DNA from: Siphonodentalium dalli
Taxonomy: Eukaryota > Mollusca > Scaphopoda > Gadilida > Siphonodentaliidae
Assembly: GCA_032622095.1 (NCBI GenBank)
Contig: CP136066.1
Coordinates: 230,894,961 to 230,958,960 of the forward strand
Length of the DNA: 64,000 bases
Reading direction: 5' to 3'
Shown: positions 46,600 through 57,900 of the stretch, piece by piece
Numbering within the stretch: position 1 is the first letter of the stretch
How the letters are laid out: every line of letters starts with the position of its first letter
Notes under the pieces: generated by a model
The model's input: only the letters and a program-made list of their open reading frames with translations
Told to the model about the DNA's origin: nothing
The model's database searches: none
Translations under genes and position numbers: made by a program

Positions 46600-47509
46600 A
46601 AAAGCTATTTTATTTTCTGAACTAACGACATGATCTTCCATTCGTTGTACAACTCTTTTATTCGTCTGGCCTCCATTTTATTAAGATACGAATACGAAAT
46701 ATGTGAAGGGTGCAGCTAAAACGCTGAATCATCTGCTTATCAGCAAGTTAACATCTGGTCAGTAGATTTCCCGATTACAGTTTAACTCAATTATTACGAC
46801 AGTCGGTCGTGAGTTCTGTTAATTACACGTACTATAACTATAAGTTGTTTAATCCACTACGCGTATGGGATACCCTTTTGACCGCCCGTCATGCCCGTTC
46901 AGTAGTTCAAAATCCAGTTCAGCAGTACGGCAGCTGCAGTTCAGCAGATAATCGCGAACGCAATTGAACTCAATTATAACGAAGTTAGTAGAGCTTATGT
47001 TGTGCAAATGACTTGTAATCGATGGGCCATAACCATAATTATACAGGGAGGGAAAACTACCCCAGTTCAACAGTTCAAAATCCCGTTCAGCACTTCATAT
47101 GGAGCAGTTCAGCAGATTCCCATTACGTAGTTTAACTAAATTATAATGAAGTTATTCGGGTAAAGGTTATGCAAATGACTTTTAATCGATGTGACTTAAC
47201 CAAATACATAGAGAAAACACCATCTGACCGACCTACACCCCAGACTAGCAGTATCTTTCAAAATTTACTGCTCTAGAACAGTATGAGAGATTTTCATATA
47301 TTACTGGGTAAAATGTCTAGATCCTATTGTCAGTGTCTCAAAAAGTAGTCATAATTTCCTTTGGTCTAGTAATGAAACACGAATATTTCGATTTTATCAC
47401 AAACATGCATGGTGGTATAATATAAACGCAATGTATCAAAACACGAAGGAGAACCTTCAATAAATTCTCAATTTTATGAAAATTGCCAGCATACTTTGTG
47501 GCAGTGACT
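46600..47509. repeat. Internal GTTCAGCAG repeats of the duplicated block
   Basis: Blocks beginning near CAGTTCAAAATCC(C)GTTCAGCA and running through TTAACTCAATTATAACGAAG and GCAAATGACTTGTAATCGATG occur about twice here (near 46900 and 47070). Copy 2 has three (near 53880, 54055, 54255), so unit number changed after duplication. No gene seen. Confidence 0.7.
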
Positions 47510-47619
47510 TTATACCTGGATATTATATTTGGCTGTAATAATCAAGTCCACATATTCGCGAGATACTACGTGTTCTGTAACCATGTCAACGTCTTTAACT
47601 CTATTCCATAATGTTAGTG

Positions 47620-47700
47620 TCGGCGCACACGATCCCGATTGTGCCCGGTTAAATCCGGCTGCCGGGCAAATCGGGCCCCATATAATCGGGAGGTCATCGC
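47620..47700. repeat. G+C-rich inverted repeat in the duplicated block
   Basis: CCCGATTGTGCCCGG and CCGGGCAAATCGGG pair around TTAAATCCGGCTG (47632-47675); the sequence is kept at 54820-54865. Open frames on both strands here (minus 47510-47761, plus 47529-47741) are preserved in both copies but show no family resemblance. Confidence 0.6.
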
Positions 47701-48819
47701 GCACGAGTCGGATTTTCACTCCGGTAATATGCATGCTATGATCACTATAGTATATATCCATCGATCTGACATCAGGAACTTGTCATAGTAATCGATACAA
47801 ACCCAAACTAGAAATGTATTGGAGAAAGTTTGGCTGTTTGAATGCCTGTCGTCGGATTTCTATAAATATTTTTGGCAGCAACCTGTCGCATGTTGCAAGA
47901 TAAATCGTTTACCAATCCGTGGATACCAAATTTATTACGATTGGACGTCCGGAAAATGACGTACTAATTGAAATAATCTCGAGGGGTATAAACCCCAAAT
48001 AACCCCACTATAATAGATATATTTCGGAAGAGAGTTTATTACGGGAGTTTATCATTACGCACTACAATACGGGCTGTGTTTAGATGACTTTTGTGGCTAT
48101 TTTATAAACATTTTAGCGGCAAATTTTTGTACGTTGCAAGTTCAGTCTCTGGCCGATTCATGGGTATGAAATTTATGATATTCGGAATTCGGGAACTTGT
48201 CATATTAATCGATACAAACCCGAACTAGAAATGTATTTGGTCGAAAGTTTGGCTGTGTTTGAATGCCTGTCGTCGGATTTCTATAAATATTTTACCAATC
48301 CGTGGATACAAAATTTATTACGATTGGACGTCGGGCACATGACGTACTAATTGAAATAATCTCGATGGGTATAAACCCCAAATAACCCCACTAGATATAT
48401 TTCGGAAGACAGTTTATTACGGGAGTTTATCATTGCGCACTACAATACGGGCTGTGTTTAGGTGACTTTTGTGGGGTTTTTTATAAACATTTTACCAGCA
48501 AATGTTTGCCTATTGCAAATTCAGTCTCTGGCCGATTCATGGATATGAAATTTATTACTATCGGACATCTGGAACTTGTCATATTAATCGATACAAACCC
48601 AAACAAGAAATGTATTGGTCGAAAGTTGGGCTGTGTTTGAATACCTGTCGTCGGATTTCTATAAATATTTTACCAATCCGTGGATACCAAATTTATTACG
48701 ATTGGACAGGGAACATGACGTAGTAATTGAAATAATCTCGATGGGTATAACCCCAAATTACCCCACTAGATATATTTCGGAACACAGTTTATTACGGGAG
48801 TTTATCATTGCGCACTACA

Positions 48820-50185
48820 ATACGGGCTGTGTTTAGGTGACTTTTGTGGCTTTTCTATAAACATTTTAGCGGCAAATTTTTGCCTATTGCAAATTCAGTC
48901 TATGGCCGATTCATGGGAATGAAATTTATTACGATCGGACATCTGGAACTTGTCATATTAATCGATACAAACCGAAACAAGAAATGTGTAGGTCGATAGT
49001 TTGGCCGTGTTTGAATGCCTGTCGTCGGATATTTATAAATATATTTACCCGCAACCTTTTGCATTTTGCAGCATAAATCTTATATTATACCAATCAGTGG
49101 ATACCGAATTTTTTACGATTGGACGTCGGGAACATGGCGTACTAATTGAAATACTCGTTTATCATTGCGCATAACAATACGGTCGAAAGTTTGGCTGTGT
49201 TTGAATGCCTGTCGTCGTATTTCTAATCTCGAGGGGTATAAACCCCAAATAACCTCACTAGTTATATTCCGGAAGACAGTTTATTACGGGAGTTTATCAT
49301 TGTTTACTACAATACGGGCTGTGTTTAGGTGACTTTTGTGGGTTTTCTATAAACAATTTTAGCGGCAAAATTTGGATGTGGCAAGTTCAGTCTCTGGACG
49401 ATTCATGTGTATGATATTTATGACGATCGGACATCGGGAACTTGTCATATTAATCGATACAAACCGAAACAACAAATGTATTTAGCCGCAATCTTTTCCA
49501 TTTTGCAAGATAAATCTTTTACCAAACCGTGGATACCAAATTTATTACGATTGGATGTCGGAAACATACTAATTGAAATAATCTCGAGGGGTATAAACCC
49601 CAAATAACCCCACCAGAGTTTATAATTGCGCACTACAATACAGTCGAAAGTTTGGCTGTGTTTGAATGCCTGTCGTCGTATTTCTAATCTCGAGGGGTAA
49701 TAACCCCAATAACCCCACAAGATATATTTCGGAAGACAGTTTATTACGGGAGTTTATCATTGCGCATTACAATACGGCTGTGTTTAGGTGACTTTTGTGG
49801 GTTTTCTATAAACAATTTTAACGGAAAATTTTTGGATGTGACAAGTTCAGTCTGGCCGATTTATGGGTATGAAATTTATTACGATCGGTCATCGGGAACT
49901 TGTCATATTAATCGATACAAACCAAAACAAAAAATGCATTGGTCGGTAGTTTGGCTGTGTTTGAATGCCTGTCATCGGATTTATATAACTATTTTTATTC
50001 GCAACCTTTTGCATGTTGCAAGAAATACCTTTTACCAATCCGTGGATACCAAATTTATTACGATTGGACGTCGGTAACATGACATACTAATTGAAATACT
50101 CTCGAGGGTTATAAACCCCAAATAACCCCACCAGATATATTTCGGAAGACAGTTTATATACGGGAGTTTATCATTGCGCACTACA
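48820..50185. repeat. 1366-bp higher-order repeat in satellite B, copy 1
   Basis: The rare variants GCAAAATTTGGATGTGGCAA, CAACAAATGTATTTAGCCGC and GGGGTAATAACCCCAATAAC recur 1366 bp later with only a few changes (CCAAACCGTGG versus CCAATCCGTAG near 49525 and 50891). Confidence 0.88.
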
Positions 50186-51551
50186 ATACGGGCTGTGTTT
50201 AGGTGACTTTTGTGGCTTTTCTATAAACATTTTAGCGGCAAATTTTTGCCTATTGCAAATTCAGTCTATGGCCGATTCATGGGTATGAAATTTATTACGA
50301 TCGGACATCTGGAACTTGTCATATTAATCGATACAAACCGAAACAAGAAATGTGTAGGTCGATAGTTTGGCCGTGTTTGAATGCCTGTCGTCGGATATTT
50401 ATAAATATATTTACCCGCAACCTTTTGCATTTTGCAACATAAATCTTATATTATACCAATCAGTGGATACCGAATTTTTTACGATTGGACGTCGGGAACA
50501 TGGCGTACTAATTGAAATACTCGTTTATCATTGCGCATAACAATACGGTCGAAAGTTTGGCTGTGTTTGAATGCCTGTCGTCGTATTTCTAATCTCGAGG
50601 GGTATAAACCCCAAATAACCTCACTAGTTATATTCCGGAAGACAGTTTATTACGGGAGTTTATCATTATTTACTACAATACGGGCTGTGTTTAGGTGACT
50701 TTTGTGGGTTTTCTATAAACAATTTTAGCGGCAAAATTTGGATGTGGCAAGTTCAGTCTCTGGACGATTCATGTGTATGATATTTATGACGATCGGACAT
50801 CGGGAACTTGTCATATTAATCGATACAAACCGAAACAACAAATGTATTTAGCCGCAATCTTTTCCATTTTGCAAGATAAATCTTTTACCAATCCGTAGAT
50901 ACCAAATTTATTACGATTGGATGTCGGAAACATACTAATTGAAATAATCTCGAGGGGTATAAACCCCAAATAACCCCACCAGAGTTTATAATTGCGCACT
51001 ACAATACAGTCGAAAGTTTGGCTGTGTTTGAATGCCTGTCGTCGTATTTCTAATCTCGAGGGGTAATAACCCCAATAACCCCACAAGATATATTTCGGAA
51101 GACAGTTTATTACGGGAGTTTATCATTGCGCATTACAATACGGCTGTGTTTAGGTGACTTTTGTGGGTTTTCTATAAACAATTTTAACGGCAAATTTTTG
51201 GATGTGACAAGTTCAGTCTGGCCGATTTATGGGTATGAAATTTATTACGATCGGTCATCGGGAACTTGTCATATTAATCGATACAAACCAAAACAAAAAA
51301 TGCATTGGTCGGTAGTTTGGCTGTGTTTGAATGCCTGTCATCGGATTTATATAACTATTTTTACTCGCAACCTTTTGCATGTTGCAAGAAATACCTTTTA
51401 CCAATCCGTGGATACCAAATTTATTACGATTGGACGTCGGTAACATGACATACTAATTGAAATACTCTCGAGGGTTATAAACCCCAAATAACCCCACCAG
51501 ATATATTTCGGAAGACAGTTTATTACGGGAGTTTATCATTGCGCACTACAA
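50186..51551. repeat. 1366-bp higher-order repeat in satellite B, copy 2
   Basis: Adjacent second copy of 48820-50185, near-identical by eye. Reading frames in the two copies match simply because of the duplication. Confidence 0.88.
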
Positions 51552-51636
51552 TACGGTCGAAAGTTTGGCTGTGTTTGAATGCCTGTCGTCAGATTCATGG
51601 GTATGAAATTTATTACGACCGGACATCAGGAACTTG

Positions 51637-52405
51637 AGAATTCTGTGGGGAAAAAAATTTCCATTGAATATCATATATATCGCGCAAAAATACATTAAAA
51701 ATAATAATATAATTCATGCGCAAATTATCACACGGTGTGTGTTGTAGTCAGTACCATTTACTAACAAACCCGTCGTTGACAACAGAATCGACGCGGCAGT
51801 TAGTGTAATTAGCTTGAAACTTCGAGTGGGGTTGGTACCCCTCGAGCTCTATACAGATGGGTATCGCGTTTTTACACAATGTTCGCGTCATGAAAAGTTC
51901 GAGAAACGCTGATTTGGACAACGTGCACATTAAGTCAATCAAGCTATGTATATTAAGGGGTTCGCCAAATTACAATGATAAATTACTTTAGAAAACATTG
52001 TCAATAGATTGCTCTTATATAAATGTTTTAAGATATCGAACTGAAATTTGGTAGTGAGGAGTTTTTCGACGCGCTGAATTCGATGGAATTGTCACCGGGT
52101 TACTCCGAGGGCCCAAAATGTGTCAGTGACGTGGTACATATAGCTGCATGTACCACACGAACTGGAAACTAGTATATGCCACACAGCGATAGTACGATTG
52201 TTATAGAACGGAAATTATTGATTTTCAAATTGTTTTCAGTTTTGTCCTTCCAATATTGAATAATCAAAGTAAATAACTAGTTAGAGTAAATGAATGTTTT
52301 GTCCCCCAGGAAACCTGCACATAGCTATGCGTTTCCCAAGGTAGCCTGGCACTGAATGAGTTGAAGATCATATTAGATTGTAGACATTAAACATTAACAT
52401 GAAAG
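51637..52405. other. Unique spacer between satellite block and P element
   Basis: The satellite stops after GGAACTTGAGAATTCTGTGG. A minus frame at 51748-51942 (64 codons, TLCKNAIPICIELEGYQPH) is open but has no recognised motif. GGTACCCCTCGAG and CGCGCAAAAATAC are the only notable strings. No repeats seen. Confidence 0.4.
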
Positions 52406-52944
52406 ACCCTGTGCCAATGCATTCTCTAATATATGCGAGTCGACCATATGTCGCCTCGCATATATAAGAGAATGCATTGGCATAACAATTTTTTATCATT
52501 TGTTATTATATTTTACAATTTTTTACAATTTTAATAATTTTTTCTTATATTCTTTAACAATTTAATAATTTCACCCATACAGAGCCCCAAACAAACATGA
52601 GCAGACGACATTCAGTACACATGCTTCTGTGTGTTTGGGGCTCCCTGCACGGAAATCTAAGTTTTATAATTTATAATTTTATAATTTTATAATTTCACCC
52701 ATACAGAGCCCCAGACAAACATGAGCAGACGACACTCAGTACACATACTTCTATATATGTTTGGGGCTCACTGCATGGTTATTCACACTCTTTTAGTTTT
52801 TTTTATTTTATGTCATAAAAATTGTTAAAGAATATAAGAACAATTTATAAAAAAAAAAAAATTGTTAGGCCAATGCATTCTCTTATATATGCGAGGCGAC
52901 CTATAGTCGACTCGCATATATAAGAGAATGCATTGGCACAGGGT
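52406..52944. mobile_element. P element, largest copy (539 bp)
   Basis: Ends ACCCTGTGCCAATGCATTCT and AGAATGCATTGGCACAGGGT, each palindromic. The interior contains two hairpin elements (52573-52651, 52697-52778, minus orientation) and T/A-rich spacers. Sizes of complete copies (228, 263, 371, 515, 539 bp) follow the amount of interior retained. Confidence 0.88.
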
Positions 52945-53241
52945 CAATTATTAACGCATATAATTAATTGAGCGCCACCGCGACGAAGTCTGGAATAAAA
53001 ATGTTATGATTTCTTACACTGTCGAGAAACACAGAGTTGGGAAAAAGTCTACTGTTGGTCCGACCCCCCTGCTGCTCTTCAGCAATAGCTCTATATTGCT
53101 TATACGTATATTTGTCACCTCATTCAATGACCATAATTATATTTGTTGGACGTGACATCAAATAAACATCAAGAACATAAAATTGTGACTGATTCTTCAA
53201 TAAACATTTGGAAAAAAAATGACTGAAAAGGAAATACTCAC

Positions 53242-53322
53242 TCGAATATGGCCACGACGTGCCCAGCTCGGAGACGAATCATGGTGTTGGTACTGCATGA
53301 TCTAGTTGTTTTGTGTTCTAAA
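53242..53322 (-). other. Candidate internal exon (81 nt), copy 2
   Basis: Same acceptor TGTCCCCAACAG and donor GA|GTGAGT as copy 1. The frame is intact with three amino-acid changes visible (N to K, V to A, P to H) and no silent ones noticed. Confidence 0.3.
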
Positions 53323-53387
53323 CTGTTGGGGACATGATAACATATTATATACCTCTTCATTTTTGTCTGAATCCAATTTGAATAAAA

Positions 53388-53587
53388 ATGGGAATGATGA
53401 GAGCAATGTTTGGACTACACTTCAGTGGCACCCTTGTGTTAGTCATGAACGTGCTTGACTTTTTACTTAATTTGAATATTGTTGAATACATTAATAATTA
53501 CTATGGAGTTGGAGTAAACAGTCCACGTGGCTGTTTTAGTCAAGAACAGACGCCGAAAATAAGTCCATTCAATTTCAGTGGGAAAAG
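53388..53587 (+). other. Candidate signal-anchor exon, copy 2
   Basis: Open counterpart of 45991-46184, beginning MGMMRAMFGLHFSG. The donor is weaker (AG|GTCAGA). Unspliced, it runs on to a stop at 53616. Confidence 0.22.
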
Positions 53588-54954
53588 GTCAGATTTATTA
53601 CCAAATTCAGATTCCTAAATTCTAATTAACAGAAACTGTATTATTTTCTGAACAAACGACGAGATTTCTCATTCCTTGAATACGAAATATATGAAGGGTG
53701 CGCCAAAAACGCTGAATTATCTGCTGATCAGCAAGTTAACATCTGGTCAGTAGATTTCCCGATTTCAGTTTAACTCATTATAATGACAGTCGGTTGTGAG
53801 TTGTGTAAATGACCCGTGCTATAATTATTATATCCACTACAGGAAGGGGCCACCTTTTTGACCCCAGCGACACCATTTCAGTAGTTCAAAATCCATGTTC
53901 AGCAGTACGACAGCTGCAGTTCAGCAGATTATCGCGAACGCAGTTGAACTCAATTATAACGAAATTAGTAAAGTTTAGGTTGTGCAAATGACTTGTAATA
54001 CATGGGCCAAACCATATACAGGGAGGGAAAACCATTTGACTGACCACAACCCCAGTTCAACAGTTCAAAATCCCGTTCAGCACTTCTTATGAAGCAGTTC
54101 AGCAGATTCCCATTAACTAAATTATAATGAAGTTATTCGGGTAAAGGTTATGCAAATGACTTTTAATCGATGTGACTTAACTAAATACATAGAGAAAACA
54201 CCATTTGACCTACCTCCACCCCAGTCCAGCAATACCTTTCAAAAAACCACCCCAGTTGAACAGTTCAAAATTCCCGTTCAGCACTTCATATGGAGCAGTT
54301 CAGCAGATTCCCATTACACAATTTAACTAAATTGTAATGAAGTTATTCGGGTAAAGGTTATGAAAATGACTTTTAATCGATGTGACTAAACCAAATACAT
54401 AGAGAAAACACCATCTGACCGACCTACACCCAGACTAGCAGTATCTTTCAAAATTTACTGCTATAGAACAGTATGAGAGATTTTCATATATTACTGGGTA
54501 AAATGTCTAGATCCTATTGTCAATGTCTCAAAAAGTAGTCTTTCCTCTGGTCTAGTGATGAAACACGAATATTTCGACAAAAATGCATGGTGGTATACTA
54601 TAAACGCAATGTATCAAAACACGAAGGAATACCTTAGACTATCTTCAATAAATTCTCAATTTGATGAAAATTGCCAGCATACTTTGTTGCAGTGACATTA
54701 TACCTGGACATTATATTTGGCTGTAATAATCAAGACCACATATACGCGAGATACTACGTGTTCTGTAACCATGTCACCGTGTTTAACTCTTTTCCATAAT
54801 GTTAGTGTCGGCGCACACGATCCCGATTGTGCCCGGCTAAATCCGGCTGCCGGACAAATCGGGCCCCATATAATCGGGAGGTCAGCGCACACGAGTCGGA
54901 TTTTCACTCCGGTCATATGCATGCTATATATGATCACTGTAGTATATATCCATC

Positions 54955-57900
54955 GATCGGACATCGGGAACTTGTCATATTAATCGATACAAACCCAAAC
55001 TAGAAATGTATTGGTAGAAATCTCGGCTGTTTGGTTGCCTGTCGTCGGATTTCTATAAATATTTTTGGCAGCAACCTTTTGCATGTTACAAGATAAATCT
55101 TTTACCAATCCGTGGATACCAAATTTATTACGATTGGACGTCGGGAACATGACTTACAAATTGAAATAATCTCGAGGGGTATAAACCCCAAATAACCCCA
55201 CAAGATAGATTTAGGAAGACAGTTTATTACGGGAGTTTATGTTTATCATTGCGCACTACAAAACGGGCTGTGTTTAGGTGACTGTTGTGGGTTTTCTATA
55301 AACATTTTTAGCGGCAAATTTGTGAATTTTGCAAGTTCAGTCTCTGGCCGATTCATGAGAATGAAATTTATTACGATTGGACATCAGAAACTTGTCATAT
55401 TAATCGATACGAATCCAAACTACAAATGTTTTGGTCAAAAGTCTGGCTGTGTTTGAATGCCTGTCGTCGGATTTCTATAAATATTTTTAGCGGCATCATT
55501 TAGAATATTGTAAGATAAATCGTTTACCAAACAGTGTGAACCAGATGCACTACGATTGGACGTCGGAAACATGACGTACTAATTGAAATAATCTCGAGGG
55601 GTATAAACCCCAAATAAACCCACTAGATATATTTCGGAAGACAGTTTATTACGGGAGTTTATCATTGCGCACTAAAATACGGGTTGTGTTTAGGTGACTT
55701 TTGTGGGTTCTCTATAAATCATTTTAATGGCAAATTTTTGGATTTGACAAGTTCAGTCTCTGACCGATTCATGGGTATGAAATTTATTACGATCGTACAT
55801 CGGGAACTTCTCATATTAACTGATAGAAACCCAAACAATAAATGTATTGGTCGAAAGTTTGGCTGTGTTTGAATGCCTGTCGTCGGATTTCTATAAATAT
55901 TTGGAACGACAACGTTTTGCTTTTTGCAAGATAAATATTTTACCAATCCGCGAATACCAAATATATTACGATTGGACGTCGGGAACATGACGTGCTAATT
56001 GAAATAATCTCGAGGGGTATAAGCCCCAAATAACCCCACTAGATATATTTCGGAAGACAGTTTATCATTGCGCTTAACAAAACAGTCGAAAGTTTGGCTG
56101 TGTTTGAATGCCTGTCGTCGGATTTCTGTAAATATTTTTAAAGGCATCCATTTGCATTTTGCAAGATAAATCTTTTACCAATCCGTAGATACCAAATTTT
56201 ACGATTGGACAGGGAACATGACGTACTAATTGAAATAATCTCGAGTGGTATAAACCCCAAATAACCCCACTAGATATATTTCGGAAGACAGTTTATCACG
56301 GGAGTTTATCATTGCGCACTACAATACGGGCTGTGTTTCGGCGACTTTTTTGGCTTTTCTATAAACATTTTTATTTGCAAATTTTGCATGCTGCATGTTC
56401 AGTCTCTGTCTGATTCATGGGTATGACATATATGATGATCGGACATCGGGAAGTTGTCATATTAATCGATACAAACCCAAACTAGAAATGTATTGGTCGA
56501 AAGTTTGGCTGTGTTTGAATGCCTGTTGTCGAATTTGACAGTTTATTACGGGAGTGTATCATTGCGCACTACACAATACGGGCTGTGTTTAGGTGACATT
56601 TGTGGGTTCTCTATAAATAATTTAAATGGCAAATTTTTGGTTATGGCAAGTTCTGTCTCTGGCCGATTGATGGGTATGAAATTTATTACGATCGGACATC
56701 CGTTCTGGAACTTGTCATATTAATCGATAGAAACCCAAACAAGAAATGTATTGGTCGAAAGTTTGGCTGTGTTTGAATGCCTGTCGTCGAATTTCTATAA
56801 ATATTTTGAACAGCAACGTTTTGTCTATTGCAAGATAAATCTTTTACCAATCCGTTGATACCAAATATATTACGATTGGACGTCGTGAAAATTACGTACT
56901 AATTGAAATAATCTCGAGGGGTATAAGCCCCAAATAACCCCACTAGATATATTTCGGAAGACAGTTTATTACGGGAGTTTATCATTGCGCACTACAATAC
57001 GGGCTGTGTTTAGGTGACTTTTGTGGTGGCTTTTCTATAAACAGTTTTAGCGGCAAATTTGTGCATGTTTCATTTTAGTCTCTGTCCGATTCACGGGTAT
57101 GAAAATTATAACGATCGGACATCGGGAATTTGGTATATTAATCGATACAAACCCAAACTATAAATGTATTTGTCGAAAGTTTGGCTGTGTTTGAATGCCT
57201 GTCGTCGAATTTCTATAAACATGTTAGCGGCAACGTTTTGCATGTTGCAAGATAAATCTTTTACCAATCCGGAATATAAAACTTATTACGGTTGGACGTC
57301 GGTAACATGACTTACTAATTGAAATAATTTGAGTGCCTGTCATCGGATTTATATAAATATTTTTAACGGCATCCTTTTGCATGTTGTAACATAGATCTTT
57401 TACCAATCAGTGGATATCAAATTTATTATGAACGGACGTCGGGAAAATGACATACTAATTTAAATAATCTCGAAGGGTATAAACCCAAAATAACCCCACT
57501 AGATATATTTCGGAAGACAGTTTATTACGGGAGTGTATCATTGCGCACTACACAATACGGGCTGTGTTTAGGTGACTTTTGTGGGTTCTCTATAAATAAT
57601 TTAAATGGCAATTTTTTTGGTTGTGGCAAGTTCAGTCTCTGACCGATTGATGGGTATGAAATTTATTACGATCGGACATCCGTTCTGGAACTTGTCATAT
57701 TAATCGTTAGAAACCCTAACAAGAAATGTATTGCTCGAAAGTTGGGCTGTGTTTGAATGCCTGTCGTCGAATTTCTATAAACATTTTAGCGTCAACGTTT
57801 TGCATGTTGCAAGATAAATCTTTTACCAATCCGGGAATATAAAACTTATTACTGTTGGACGTCGGGAACATGACTTACTAATTGAAATAATCTCGAGGGA

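Larger units (their letters stand above)
45660..47800. repeat. Segmental duplication, copy 1
   Basis: GAGAAACACAGAG (45671), ATTATATTTGTTGGACGTGA (45732), the exon candidates, the GTTCAGCAGTACG repeats and the CCCGATTGTGCCCGG block all recur in the same order at 53015-54990. Offsets shrink from about 7350 to 7190 bp because of indels, including a P-element insertion present only here. It passes directly into satellite B. Confidence 0.9.
47765..51636. repeat. Satellite B, first block: ~378-bp dimeric monomer
   Basis: About ten dimers. Half A (~178 bp) runs from GGCTGTGTTTAGGTGACTTT through GGCCGATTCATGGGTATG to GATCGGACATC(G)GGAACTTG. Half B (~199 bp) runs from GGCTGTGTTTGAATGCCTGT through CCAATCCGTGGATACC to GATTGGACGTCGGGAACATG, then CTCGAGGGGTATAAACCCC. 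The halves align with each other, so the unit arose by dimerisation. Some units lack half A or are truncated. Confidence 0.95.
53015..54990. repeat. Segmental duplication, copy 2
   Basis: Partner of 45660-47800 in the same orientation. It lacks the P-element insertion, has one extra GTTCAGCAG block, and also passes directly into satellite B. Together with the preceding satellite block this makes a macro-repeat of about 7.2-7.35 kb. Confidence 0.9.

Noticed and set aside
47510-47761. Minus-strand 83-codon frame kept in the duplicate at 54698-54964
   Set aside because: Open on both strands over a G+C-rich inverted repeat, with scattered replacements and no recognisable domain; recorded only as part of the duplicated block.
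51748-51942. Minus-strand 64-codon frame in the unique spacer
   Set aside because: Isolated, no splice or promoter support, no recognised family; mentioned only in the spacer entry.
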